Below, piece after piece: positions 22,530 to 33,471 of a DNA stretch of 59,793 nucleotides; the stretch's first letter is position 1; the number at the start of each line of letters is the position of its first letter. A program made the position numbers and the translations under genes. The notes under the pieces are model-generated. The model searched no databases. It worked only from the letters and a program-made list of their open reading frames with translations, and was not told the origin of the DNA. Source of the stretch: Chara braunii (lineage: Eukaryota; Streptophyta; Charophyceae; Charales; Characeae); assembly GCA_003427395.1 (NCBI GenBank), contig BFEA01000594.1, forward strand, positions 545,402 to 605,194, in the 5' to 3' direction.

Positions 22530-24479
22530 AGAAAGAGGTTGTGGAGTGAGTGAGAGAGAGAGTAAGTAGAAGAGGATAAATGACTGAGGCAAGGCCAGAG
22601 AGTAAATTTCAAAATCATTCCATCTAACCCTGGTTGTGGTCAGGTACATTCGAATTTAGACTGCATGTAATATCCAGCACTTGTGAAAACGAGAGGGGTG
22701 CGTTCTGATACTCCTTGAACCGGTGCACTTGGACGTCAACACGGCCAGACTCAGTCGAAAGTGAGCGAGCACGCCGAAAGGGGAGAAGGAGTGAGGAGAC
22801 CGCAAGAGAGGGGGAATGATGATGGGTGATGGGTAGGGAGCGAGGAGTGTGTGCGCACAGGGGAGAGAGTTAATGTCTCTTTGATTATTATCATTATTAT
22901 CATTACTTATATCTTCCCTGTTTTTCTTTGCACCTGGCTCTGATAAAGTCCAGGTACACCCGAGATAGAACCAACAAACTGGCCAGCAGGCGGGGGTATG
23001 AGCCAGGCTTGCGCAGGAGAGTCAGGGTGTACGTGAGAGAGAGAATGCGTGAGAATGGTCTAGTGCCTAACTATAACCAGCCCTCCTCAAATGTCCTTAG
23101 CCACCTAATGCAGTCAGATACAGTCAGGTAAGAACTGGAGCAAAAGTTGGGGAAAAGGATGAACCAGGGGATAAGTGAGTGCGAGGGAGAGAGTGCGCTG
23201 CGCTAGAGAGAGTGAGAGAAGCGAAGGGAGAGAGTTCATCTGCTGGTCGCTAATTGCAAGTATCCAGACTTGATCACGTCCAAGTGCTTCTGAATTGAGG
23301 GAGCGTGTTGAAATGGAAGGGTGAACGAGAGGTGGAGTGAAGAGGGAGGAGAGATGGCGGGAAAAAGAAACACATGCATGAGGGAGTAAGTGAGCATATC
23401 CTAGATCCCAGCGTGAGTGCAGAGAGTGAGCATGAGTGTGTGTGTGTGATGGATGGGGAAAGGGAAAGTTGTCAAGCAAGCTTGGGAGAAATCAATGGGA
23501 GAAGAAAATCTGTGGGGCTAGAACTCTAGCCGGAGTGGGAGAAAGAGCAAGCAACAAAAAGAACTCAGCCGTGAAACTAGACCAGGCGCGTGGTGACGCT
23601 CGACGGACGAAAACATGAAAGTTTGTGACGGCTTTGGTGCTTTTGATTCCCGGATCATCTTCTTGATGCTCATTGGCATATCAGGCTTTTGCTGCACATT
23701 GAAAGATTTGTTCCATATTGCGGGCCAGACACTCCCTGTTCATTGGTAAATCAGCTTTCCTGCTGTTGCTTGTCAAATTAGCTTAATGTTGCTCATAAGC
23801 AGATCAGACTCTTACCGTTCATTGAGTGAACTGTTCCATATTGCAGATCGGACACTTGTTGTTGATTGGAAAGCCAGCCTCGTAGTGCTCATTGTCGGAT
23901 CAGACTCTCGTTGTTCTCTGGCCGATTGATTGGATTTTAATGAAGGATGTGAACTTATGAATATCTCAAGGGGGCTTAAACAAGAGATTGCAAATCACGC
24001 TAAAGTTGAGTTGTCACTTTTAAGTTGCAAGATGATATAAATTTTTCTCTTGCCACTAGCAAATCCAATTGAAGATCTGACATCGTACACCTCAAAGGGG
24101 CTTGTAAACAGAGACTTTGACCATCCAGATTTTTAAATGACGAAGATTTGAGCATAAAGGCATTGATCTCAAAAATTGTCATTCGTTCTAAAATTATGGT
24201 AATCCAGTGTTTGACTATTTACTGAGCTCGTTCAAGGAATTTGACAATGGGGGCGTGGCAGGCAACACAAACCCCAGACTCCCTGTCGGTCGTTGAGAAC
24301 CTCGGAAGCGAGCGCAGCGAGTGACAAGCGTTGTTGCCCCTGGCTTCAGCGAACGGTAGGCGACCCCTCCCCGGGTTTCCTCACAACGTGCAGGAACGAA
24401 ACGCGTTTATCAACACGCGCGAGTAATCGCATGTCTAGACATTGAGTGCCGCACATGCGTGCAGCCTCCCTTAAAAAAA
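22530..24479. other. Retrotransposon leader, middle part
   Basis: No gene recognised. GA-rich runs continue to about 23,430. At about 23,700-23,950 a roughly 136-bp unit beginning TTCCATATTGC is repeated twice with decay, each containing CAGATCAGACTCT/GGATCAGACTCT-like blocks. Confidence 0.45.
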
Positions 24480-25000
24480 ATGACGTGGACACACTGAAGA
24501 AGAAGATAGCGACATTGCTTATGTGGCGCTTTGTTGCTGACGTGGCATTTGATACCAGTGAGAGCATTGTTAGCAACAGGCTGACGTGGCGCTGGTAAAG
24601 AAAGAGAGAGAGTGGATATTGGGATCGTTAATGTGGCGCGCTGCCTACGTGGCATGACGTAGGGATGCTGACGTGCCATCCTGCTATTATTGGCAAGGCA
24701 TGATCTAACGTGGCACGTACATGTGTCGCGATTGTTTGATGACGAAGCGCTTCACATTTTGAGTTGACGTGGCATACCAGTGTCGGATGTGTTTGCAGAC
24801 ATTGTTGACGTGGCATCCCCCTCGTAGACGTTCCAGGTCACTGATATTGACGTGGTAGACTCGATAGAGCTGTTGTGTTGGCATTCCTGGGGTAACACGT
24901 GGCATGTTTGGAACACTGTTGTGGGTGAGGTGTTGATCTTGCACTTGTGTGCTGGCAGATAGTACGACGTCACGATTTGTTATAATGTCACGTGCCGACA
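24480..25000. repeat. Dispersed ACGTGGC motif cluster
   Basis: At least nine copies of (T)GACGTGG(C) or close variants occur in about 500 bp, with irregular spacing. ACGTGGC is a G-box/ABRE-like core for plant bZIP proteins, and similar words occur in the LTR repeat. Either this is a regulatory leader or it is remains of another LTR. Function is inferred only. Confidence 0.5.
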
Positions 25001-25339
25001 CTTGTGTTTGGTTGCATTGGTTCTGCAGATGGTACAACCGTAGAGAAAGCACAGCTGGCAATTGATTGTTGTTGGTTGTGTTGGCTAACCTACTCACCTA
25101 CTTGGTTGTTCTATGGTTGTCGTGCATACTCACCTATGTGTTGTTCTCTTGATCACATCGGTCGTGGTTGCGGTACCTATACACTCGTTATGATGTCTTC
25201 ACATATAGGAAAAACAACATAAGTTAGGAGTAGAAGTAAATTAAAATTTATTCTTTATTTTGTTATTTTTCTTCTTGTTGTAGAAGATTGCAAATGAGTG
25301 TGGTTGTGGAATTTATTTATTGTCTTATAATGATTTATT
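25001..25339. other. Leader before gag
   Basis: AT-rich in the second half. No primer-binding site or gene recognised. Confidence 0.4.
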
Positions 25340-27480
25340 GTGCAGCAGACACACATTTTGAAAATGTCTATCTTTTGGAATTCTTTATGTCTTTTTGTCT
25401 TGACTCGGTTCGTTCCACTTTTCTTCTTCTCTGTCTCCTTCACTTTCTTCGGTGATGAAGAAAATGTCGAAATGAAGACCCGTGGTCAAATTGAGAACAA
25501 ATGGCAGCAAATGTTGGCCCGCCTCAACCAGTTGCGGACAGAGTTGCACGATGCCGATCCAATGGCTCAACAATATCATGTGCGCAACCAATTTGATCTG
25601 CGTGTTGCAGAGCGACGTTGATCCAATGATTGAATAACATGTGCGCAACCAGTTTTATCTGCGTGTTGTAGAGCGACGTTGATCCAATGGGTGAACAACA
25701 TGTGCGCAGCCAGTTCGATCTGCGTGCTGCAGAGAACGAACTGAAGGGAACTAAAACGGTTGTTCAGATGATGGAAGCAAGCGGTGAAGTGCATCAAAAT
25801 ATTGATCAGGGCCGAATGACTCTCGATCAATATCTTGTTGAGCAGTTGGCTCAAATTGTTGGTAACGTGCCCAAAGAAGGAAGGAAAGAGAAAAAAAAAC
25901 AGAGTTGTCTGAAAAGATTATGATGACCAACATCTGACTCGAAGACACATTGAGTGAAGAGAGAAGGAAAATGGAAGAATACAGGAGAATGAAAATGGAA
26001 ATGAACAGCAAGATAGAAAGGTGAATGAGATTAGACAACAGTTTCACATTGAAGGAACAATCTGATGGCTTACCTCACTCACCTCGAACTGAAAATTGAT
26101 AGCAACGCCACCACACTTGAGAACATGACTAAACTGGTAAAAGGAAAAAATAAGGTGGTGTATGAGGAGGTGGCCAAGAGGGAGGGGGGGGGGGGAAACA
26201 GGAAAATTTTATGAAAGACGCAATGAAAGACACGAAGGTGACGCCAGACAAACCTGAAGGTTCCAAGAAGAAACATGAGAAACCAGTGGAAAAGAAAGTG
26301 GAAACCGCCAAGGAAGAAGAACTGGCAAAGGAAGAGGAAAAACCAAAAAGAAAATAAAAGGTAAAAATAGAATTGTCTTTCACGTACAACAAAAAAAAGG
26401 GAAAGAACTTGTTGTTGTGGATTGCAGAAATCCAAACTATTTGCGGGACCACGCCTGTTGAGCCTTAGAGTCAGGTGGCATTTTCCACGTCTTGCTTGGG
26501 AGAAGTGGCCAAGGAGTGGGTCATATCCGAAGCAAACTTTGTTGGCTTTAAAGATATAGGTGAGTGGGCAAAAACTTTGACCCTCCGATAATTCCTCCAG
26601 AAGATCAAGGAGAGCTTTTGGACAAGACTACGGTCGACAAGACCTTCGACAAACTCACCATCATAGATCAGAAGCGTTGGACATCTGAGGATGCGTTGTC
26701 TCCTGTGCAGGTACCTGGACTAAACTTGCAGACAATCAAGTCCTTTACATATACTCACGCGCACTGCCCGAGCTGATTCGCGGAGAGCTCGTGGCTGAAG
26801 CCAAGTCTGGTGAAGGGAACGTATGCTTCCGTAGTGAAGAATGAACCGGTTGGTGGGTATGGCAAGAAGGTCCTTTAGCGGCAAAAGCGTCAGGATCCCA
26901 TGCTTGTCGTCTTTGATGATGAGACCATTGAGAAGTTACCCCTCGATGAATCCGAGGAAGGGGGAGGTAATGGTAGCAACGAGTCTAGGAAGGATGACAT
27001 CGCTGCCGTAGTGGCCAACAAGGGTGGCCCAAGTCAGTGGAAAAATAAAAAGAGATCACGCTCGTTCCCCGAGCATCCCGACATTGCGTACGGGAAACCC
27101 TCAGAACAGATGGGGATGACACGTGAGGAGTAGAAGTCCAAGATGGGCAATCATCAGTGCCTCAAGTGTGGAACAGTGGGACACGTGATAGACTGGTGTC
27201 CCTTAATCTGGAACCCAAAAGTGAACAGTCAGTACGAGTAGCATCTACTCCTACTGAGTCGAAGGGTTTAGACAAAGGTAAGGTGCCGACAATCTCTTCT
27301 AACCCCTCGGCTCTTATGGCAGAGGATGGTTCTTCGGCCCATCGTCAAGGGCACCCTGACATTGTTCTTTGTTCTATCTCACTGGACGATTCCCTTGACG
27401 AGCTCGACAATGAACTCGTACACTTCGGAGTTCGTGGGCTAAGAATGTTAAGTCTAAGGATATTCTCATGATCGCGGCTA
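25340..27480 (+). pseudogene. Retrotransposon gag (decayed)
   Basis: A start region reads MKTRGQIENKWQQMLARLNQ. A 61-64-bp segment follows in triplicate (25,553; 25,617; 25,678). The capsid-like core at about 26,370-26,580 reads LLLWIAEIQTICGTTPVEP, then VAFSTSCLGEVAKEWV and GEWAKTLTL. The CCHC zinc knuckle CLKCGTVGHVIDWC lies at 27,158-27,199. Stops occur at 25,621, 26,355, 26,467, 27,131 and elsewhere, and the phase changes several times. Gag would package the element RNA; this copy cannot make it in one piece. Confidence 0.85.
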
Positions 27481-27940
27481 TTAAGAGTGCACATACGTGG
27501 GTAGGTGCACTATTAGACCCAGGATCGACGCGGTCTTACATCTCAGAAAGGCAATTCGCAAATTGCATCTAGGAATGAAGGTAAAAGACTTACCTCGACC
27601 GATGACGTCTATTTTAGCTGACAAGAGCAGGATCCCTGTCTCAGTATGCGTCGATCGTGTCAAGTGTTGTTTTATAACTAAGGAAGGAATAAAAAATTTA
27701 CATGAGATATCCTTCCTAATGGAAAAGAACATGCCTTTCGACATGATTCTGGAAATGGATTGGCACGAGAAAGTTGACCCGGAAATCAGGTTTAAAGAAA
27801 AAATTATAAAGGTAAAGGACGAGAAGTCCAAAATGCGAGCGATTAATTTGTATCATAGGTCTGGTAATGACTCAACCCTGTTTTTCTGTTGTATGAGTTA
27901 CGCAACCTTCAGATCAGTATATGATGATGGTACTCGTTAA
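27440..27940 (+). pseudogene. Retrotransposon protease and linker
   Basis: The retropepsin active-site region appears as ALLDPGSTRSYIS, where D-S/T-G is expected, so the centre is altered. About 60 residues later comes the typical pol linker FDMILEMDWHEKVDPEI. The frame shifts between the two parts near 27,530. Confidence 0.8.
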
Positions 27941-27954
27941 ACGAGTAGGTAAGT

Positions 27955-28560
27955 GTTCCTCATCCTATCCTCCTTCTATTGAAAAAGAAATTGTTCGATG
28001 AATATAAGGACATGAGGATCGTCGAGCGTGCTATTAAGCACACGATCGAGATTAATCCTGGAAGCAAGATTCTCAAGTGTCTCATCTACCGTATGTCTCA
28101 TAGGGAACTTGAGGAACTTCGTAGACAACTGCAAGAACTTACAGGTAAAGGATGGATTCATCGAAACTCATCTCCTTTTGGTGCCCCAGTCTTATTCGTG
28201 CCAAAAAGGAAGGTGAAGTTAAATTATGCATTGATTATCGTGGACTGTAAAGAACGCGGAACCACTTCCGCGTATTGACGACATGTTGGACCAGTTGCAA
28301 GAATGCAAGTACTTAAGTAAAATTGATCTCAAGTCAGGATACCATCAGACCAGACCGAGGTGGCTCCTGAAAATCAACAGAAGACAGTTTTTCGAACCAG
28401 GTATGGTCATTACGAGTTCATGGTTCTAAGGTCAATGAAAGAATTGTTTCATCAATGGCTAGATCAATTCGTAGCGTATAGTAAGATACTAAAAGATTAC
28501 GAGAAAGATCCACAGCTAGTAAAACACTAGATTTTAAACTGAACCCGAAAAAGTCTTTGC
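27955..28560 (+). pseudogene. Retrotransposon reverse transcriptase lacking its catalytic box
   Basis: Recognisable in order: IEINPGS, YRMSHRELEELRRQLQEL, SSPFGAPVLFVPK (28,000-28,215), then after a frameshift [18 protein letters not shown] and [11 protein letters not shown] (28,262-28,350, containing the first catalytic Asp region). The palm continues as YEFMVL joined directly to RSMKELFHQWLDQFV and then AYSKILKDYEKD. The segments that should carry PFGL and YxDD are missing, so the enzyme is dead. Confidence 0.88.
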
Positions 28561-28639
28561 TAAGCCTGAAGTCTTGTACTGAAGGCATATAGTGAATGAA
28601 GAAGGTTTAGGCTAAACCCCGAAGAAAAGAAGATCATAA

Positions 28640-29255
28640 CAATTCGAGATTAACCCCAACCTAAGACTATAATTGAGTTGAGATTTTTTATAAGATTTGC
28701 TGGTTTTTATTGAAACTTCGTTAGAAACTTCTCTTTGATAACTGGTCCTAAGAGAAGACTTCTGAAGAAGGGAAACCCTTGGTTGTGGGATAGATCGTGA
28801 GTTGTCGTTCAAGAAGTTCAAACATCTACCGACTCAATACCTTGCCTTAAAAATTGTTGATACTGCTTTCTCTTTCATTGTCATAACTGACGCACGTCAC
28901 TATGGAATTGAGGTTGTGCTACAGCAGGATGCTGGTTAAATCATAGACCTATAGAGTTTATGTCAAGGAGAGACCTCCATTGGAGAAAGAGGCCAACTTC
29001 ACCCATGAAAGGCAATTGTATGCCTTACTTGTTGCACTGGACACTTGGAAACACTATTTGTTAGGGAGACACTTCACTGTCTGTTCATATCATTCTACTC
29101 TAAAGTGGATCAAAACTCGACCGAGACTCTTTAATAAGTCAATAAGATGGTCCTCTTTTATCAAAACCTTTGACTTTGAAATTTAAAACAATCAAAGGCA
29201 AGTCCAATGTGGTTTCAGATGCTTTGTCCAGGCGTGCAATTTCTTTGGAGTAATT
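28640..29255 (+). pseudogene. Retrotransposon RT connection and RNase H domain
   Basis: The connection region reads RFFIRFAGFY-like sequence, then RNFSLITGPKRRLLKKG (28,680-28,790). RNase H follows with VITDARHYGIEVVLQQD (first catalytic Asp present), FTHERQLYALLVALDTW (catalytic Glu present) and CSYHSTLKW, where the usual Asp of the D-H motif is Tyr. FDFEI and SNVVSDALSRR come last in another frame. Several stops are present. Confidence 0.82.
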
Positions 29256-29439
29256 GTACCTCGATATCGGGAGTAAATTAGAAGAACAAATCTTAAAGGA
29301 ATATGAGAGTGATCCTATTTGGAATCCTATCATTGAGACCCTATAAAAGAACCCTGAACTATTCCCAAAATATTGAATGATTGATGGCTTACTTTTCTAC
29401 CTGGATAAAACCGAAGAAAGATTGTGTATTTCTCACCAA

Positions 29440-30165
29440 GAACAGGGAAAAGTCTAATCATCGAAGAATGTCATGACGCTGAGGGGCATTTTAGTTTTAA
29501 GAAGACGTATGCTTATGTAAGGAAGTATTTTCAATAGAAAGAAATGAAAGAGGGCATACTAACCTATGTGCGGACTTGTCTTGTTTGTCAGAGAAACAAA
29601 CCCTCGCATGAGAATCCGTTGGAACTGTTAAGACCACTGCCTATTGCAAGTGAGTCAAGTGAGTCTATTTCCATAGACTTTATAAGCTTCACTAAGAACC
29701 GAAACAACAACAGTCGGGTAATGGTTATCATGGATAGATTATCAAAATATGCTATGTTCATTCCTTTGTCTACGGAAGCTAAAACTGAGTTGCTTATCCA
29801 CGAGTTTCCAATGTGACGGGTTTCTTAGTACGGATTTGCGAAATTCATTGTTTATGACAGGATGTTCGGTTCATTAGTATCCAATAGCAGAAGTTCATGG
29901 AAGTTTATGGTACAAAGTTAACCATATCGTCAGACCGACATCCTGAGTGTTTAACATCATCGACCGTCGCAGTTTCAGGAGGGTGATCTGGTATGGGTAA
30001 AATTTAAGGGATTTTCCTTCAAAAAAAACGCATCTCAAAAACTGATATCTGTCTATTATTGGCCTTGGGAAGTTTTCAAGGTGATTGGGGATGCGGATGG
30101 ACCTTCATACAGAATTGGTGTACCCGCTCACCTTACAACCTATCCTGTCTTTCACGCGTCTAAAT
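29440..30165 (+). pseudogene. Retrotransposon integrase (zinc finger, partial core, C-terminal domain)
   Basis: An HHCC zinc-binding domain is visible (CHDAEGHFSFKKT, later CLVCQRNK), then ISIDFISF with the first DDE Asp and VIMDRLSKYAMFIPL. The central core is shortened and out of frame (29,817-29,950). The C-terminal domain reads FQEGDLVWVKFKGFSF, then YYWPWEVFKVIGDADGPSYR and VPAHLTTYPVFHASK (29,975-30,165). Confidence 0.85.
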
Positions 30166-30166
30166 C

Positions 30167-30412
30167 TTGTCATATGTAGAGGGAACCGAGTTTCCTAATA
30201 GACCATTTATGTTCTCCCCCTCCATGAATGGAAGCTACACAGTTGAGAAAATTTTGGAACATGGCTATTTATCTACAGGCGACAGAGGACGACCGCAAAA
30301 GAAAAATAATGTGAAGCTCAAATCTCAACCCCCTATTGAAGCTAGATGGTTCAGCAAAAAGGAACTTTCACTAGTGCTCCTGACATTGTTGCCGCATATG
30401 AACGTGGGTTGA
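30167..30412 (+). pseudogene. Chromodomain-like integrase tail
   Basis: YTVEKILEHGYLS, then VKLKSQPPIEARWFSKKELS and LTLLPHMN fit the chromodomain pattern (Y-VE-IL, VKW-G-P-E-TWE, then a terminal helix). The first aromatic-cage Tyr is present and the central VKW is VKL. Chromodomains target chromovirus insertion to modified histones. Ends about 50 bp before the 3' LTR. Confidence 0.7.
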
Positions 30413-30464
30413 AGGAAAATTGATATATTTATGCGATGGAACTCGACAATTGGCCCGGCAGTAA

Positions 30465-31578
30465 TGCAATAACCCATGCAGTATGACTCGTGGAATGTCT
30501 ACGGACCTCGCAGGCCACACTCAAACCCAAGCTAAAAGGGGGGGGGGGGGGAACTAAGTAGATTCATGGCCTAAGCGGGCAACAAGTGACCAGAGTCAAC
30601 TACCTGATGCCCAACAGTCGAAGTCAAAGTGGACCCAGCCCAAACCGCCCCTTAGACACACACACTTGTTTGTATGCGGGTACCAAAACAACATCAGGAC
30701 CAAGGGGAAGTCTGCAACCGTACACGATCCAAGCCCTCGGCTGTGAGTCAATCTATACGACTGTGGGTGGGAGACCTGAGGCTGGAATGCCTCGTTAAAC
30801 ACTACATAACGCTTGGTCTCTAGGAGGTCAACATCCAGTCTTTCTATGCTGCCTTGACGTTGGCTGGATACTGACTTAAATAGGCTGGACGCTGCCTCAA
30901 CGCTGGCTTGATGCTGGCTTGATGCTGGGACTGTGAACGGTGACAAGGGACTGTGGCAGCATGCTGGCGCCCTCTCTGCTGAGCTCCAGCCTCTGCTGAT
31001 GTGGCGCATGCCACCTGTCTACATTGTTGATGTGGCCCATGCCACCTCTCTCCATCGCTACCCACGTATAGTATAATATAAAATACGGGTTAACTGTAGG
31101 ACGCTTTGATCCAAAAGTGCCTCCAATTCGCCAGAACAGGTGGCTATGGCCACACCGTCTACATGAGGTGATTGGTTGCGACAAGGAGGGAGATCGAGAT
31201 CGGTGGACGATTGAGGCACTGGGTACTTACCTGAGGTTGACATCAACATTGTGCGCTGCTGATTGCTTTCATTGTCTCCATGGGAGAATAGTGCCACATG
31301 GCACTTCTAAGCGATCAAGGACTTGTCAGACTCGTTACTGGGTCCTTGTTGTCGATGCGGAGGCGAGTGGAATCCCGGAGCAGGAGTGGGTAATGTTGGT
31401 TTACTCTGCTGGTGGTCATTGATTATCTTTTCCACCCTCTGATTGCCTATTCCCCATCCAGTCTCTTACCGAGACCTTGTATCAGAAGATCTTTCATGGT
31501 TATTGGAGACAATGTTCAGATCTGAGTCAACTTGTACTTCGACATCTGACAAGTATCGTCCCGTCTGGGTTCATTACA
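30465..31578 (+). repeat. 3' LTR
   Basis: Partner of 19,044-20,095, starting TGCAATAAC and ending TTCATTACA. It differs by having two instead of four 31-bp repeats (30,998-31,059), by about 70 bp of inserted sequence after them (about 31,060-31,135), by a G tract at 30,539-30,552, and by extra CTTGATGCTGG-type repeats near 30,905. Confidence 0.85.
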
Positions 31579-31582
31579 CAGC

Positions 31583-32224
31583 TTGAGGCAAAAAAAGGGC
31601 GAAAATGTCAACCTCGCTGCATTTCTTAGGTTGAGGATCTCGCGCACGAAGGTGAGGGATTCACCACATCTAAAGAGTTGACAATACTTTGGGAGAGAAA
31701 GTGGTGGTCTAATTTAGTCACACCATCGCTGTAATGCCCGCAAACATGTCGGTACAGATCCCGGACAATAAGGGCAGAAAGTTTCAAACACCCTGTCTGC
31801 CAGAACCATAGAACTCAGACTGAAACCTGGTAGCTCAGTTGGTTGAGGCCCGGCATCACAGCCTCACCCTGTGCGGGGGATGCTTGAGTGCGGGTTACGG
31901 GATCGACATTACCCTGCATTCCCAAAATAACCCATACTGGCAACAACAATAGGGGGCAAAGAGGGGTCGGCCAGAGGTTTTCCCTGGAAAGAATCGGGAC
32001 TGCGGGGAAGTGATGCAGGCTACTGGCTCCATAACTCTGCCCCTCCGATATGATGCTAGTGGCAGGNGGAAAGATGCCCTGCCGATAACACAATCTAACA
32101 AAACTAACTGCAGAACCGCAGGGGATAGACTACAGGTTTTCCCTGACAGAAATTGGCCCAAATGTGAACTCATACCTGTTACAGGATCCATAACCATGTC
32201 TCCTCAATATGTGAGAAGCTATAA
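31583..32224. other. Gene-free stretch with tRNA-like block
   Basis: At 31,828-31,905 there is a strong A box (GGTAGCTCAGTTGGTTGAG) and a B-box-like GGGTTACGGGATCGAC, but the sequence does not fold as a tRNA. It is probably another SINE head. One unresolved base (N) at 32,067. No gene recognised. Confidence 0.45.
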
Positions 32225-32462
32225 AACCTCCCCTCGACAAAACTTTTGTATTCATTTCTACCCAAACTGCCGCAAACCCCAAAATGAATTCCCGAGTCAT
32301 TTTTGCACGCTGGCTGGGCCAGTAATGCGCGCTGCGCAATAACGGCGGGAAAGTGTTTTACAGGGTGTGCAAAAATAAAACCAAAAATCATGTGGGGCTT
32401 GCGGAATTTTTGCCCCAGTCGGGGCAAAATGAATACAAAGGTTCCATCACGGGCACAGGAGG
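32225..32462. repeat. Imperfect fold-back repeat
   Basis: The left arm (about 32,225-32,300, with CAAAACTTTTGTATTCATTT and GCCGCAAACCCC) is inversely related to the right arm (about 32,385-32,462, with GCTTGCGG and AAAATGAATACAAAGG). The spacer of about 85 bp holds GCGCGCTGCGC. No coding capacity. Confidence 0.55.
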
Positions 32463-32699
32463 AGGGTTATACCTTTTCCCCTTCGATATTTCGATAAAAG
32501 TACGGATAGCTACCACCCTCATGAAGAACCACAAAAAAACAATAGCTGGGGCGCAGGGCGGAATGGGCCTGAGGTGCATGTTACAGAAACGACAACCCTG
32601 CCCCCGAACACAACATCATATGAGTAGAGGCTACACTAGGAATTACCCGGGTCTTCCAAGGTCAGGGGTTGTCTTAGTAGGTAAGACCTTCGTCAGAGT

Positions 32700-32912
32700 A
32701 GGACCAATAGATACTGCCTGGGAGGGGAAAGGTGCTTTAGGCGCTGTAAAGCGAAGACATGTAGAAGTCAAATCTCCGAGGATTATTTCACGTAAATCTG
32801 CGCATGAACCATTGCAATCAGGATTAAAAGCGGTGGATAGCCTTGTTCCAATACGTCGTGATCAACGAGAAATTATGATTGGAAATAGAAATCGTGGAAT
32901 GTTTGCTGTTTG
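32700..32912 (+). pseudogene. atp1: Mitochondrial atp1 relic (F1 alpha subunit) in nuclear DNA
   Basis: In frame within a longer open frame (32,353-32,913) are GKGALGAVKRRHVEVKSPR, then KSAHEPLQSGLKAVDSLVPI, which match the mitochondrial ATP synthase alpha subunit (LKAVDSLVPI distinguishes it from plastid atpA). The nucleotide-binding segment that should follow is scrambled (IRRDQREIMIGNRNRG): the P-loop Gly-Lys-Thr is gone. The fragment covers only about 60 aligned residues. It is a nuclear mitochondrial insertion (NUMT) with substitutions but no stop. Confidence 0.82.
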
Positions 32913-33239
32913 ACCAACCCCGGCTGGTGGTCATAGATGGGTCCTGTGTGCACACACTAAACCAAAAACAACAAGAAAGGAAAAAAAGAGGAAAAAAGTT
33001 AAAAAAACACAAAACTCATTCTATTCACCCACACAGTATGTGCGTTTTAGTCATCCAAAATAAAAGTCCGTTTTGCGGTCGAATTCGAGTCGATAATCGT
33101 ACGAACGTGAGCTACACAACGATGCATGCCCAGCACACATTGTTTTTCATTTTCTATTTTTAAGCACGCAACCACCTTGATATCATCATCGCTAAGACCG
33201 GCTCCGTGTCATTCATCATTAATAAATTTCGTTCTTCCA
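32913..33239. other. Gene-free stretch
   Basis: No gene recognised. An A-rich, basic open frame (32,879-33,163) is low complexity. Confidence 0.45.
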
Positions 33240-33302
33240 AGGTTCATTAGGGTTCTAACTCGTGTTTGTATCTCGACGGTTAACGGGTGTACCGACCACG
33301 CA
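33240..33302 (-). repeat. Degenerate SINE head
   Basis: On the minus strand GGTCGGTACACCCGTTAACCG, then GAGATACAAACACGAGTTAGAACCC aligns with the A-box-to-B-box region of the 1,050 SINE (TACACCCGTGAACTGTTGAA...GAGTTTGAA). No tail seen. Confidence 0.5.
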
Positions 33303-33401
33303 TAGCACCTTGTCATGATGGGTTGTAGATATTTTCCCAAGAGTACACAATTGTTCCATCCACTTGCGACAGACAACTTCATAGTCATCATTTGTTATAG
33401 A

Positions 33402-33471
33402 CCTCCCTCTCTCTCTCTCTCTCTTGTGCGCACACACGCATGCAAAAGAGAGAGAGAGAGAGAGAGAGCAC
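33402..33471. repeat. CT tract facing a GA tract
   Basis: CTCTCT (33,402-33,424) followed by GCGCACACACGCATGC and GAGAGA (33,447-33,470), a natural inverted repeat of microsatellites. Confidence 0.85.

Larger units (their letters stand above)
19044..31578 (+). mobile_element. Chromovirus-type Ty3/gypsy LTR retrotransposon, decayed
   Basis: Two direct repeats of about 1.05-1.1 kb (19,044-about 20,095 and 30,465-31,578) start TGCAATAAC. The right one ends TTCATTACA, the expected TG...CA with short inverted ends. CAGC precedes the left LTR and follows the right LTR (31,579-31,582), a target-site duplication. Between them, in order, lie gag with a CCHC knuckle, protease, reverse transcriptase, RNase H, integrase and a chromodomain-like tail, which defines a chromovirus. 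Stops, frameshifts and deletions run throughout, and the LTRs have diverged, so the insertion is old. A roughly 5-kb leader (20.1-25.3 kb) is unusually long and may contain nested insertions. I could not find the primer-binding site, because the 3' edge of the left LTR is diverged. Confidence 0.85.

Noticed and set aside
22117-22649. Long Arg/Glu and Ser/Leu frames
   Set aside because: They are translations of the GA microsatellite and even cross the N gap.
24240-25210. Alternative 5' LTR directly before gag
   Set aside because: Repetitive ACGTGGC content is LTR-like, but no matching second copy lies downstream of pol, whereas 19,044 and 30,465 pair well and share CAGC.
31828-31905. Functional tRNA on the plus strand
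   Set aside because: The A box is excellent, but the remaining arms do not fold and the B-box spacing is too long.
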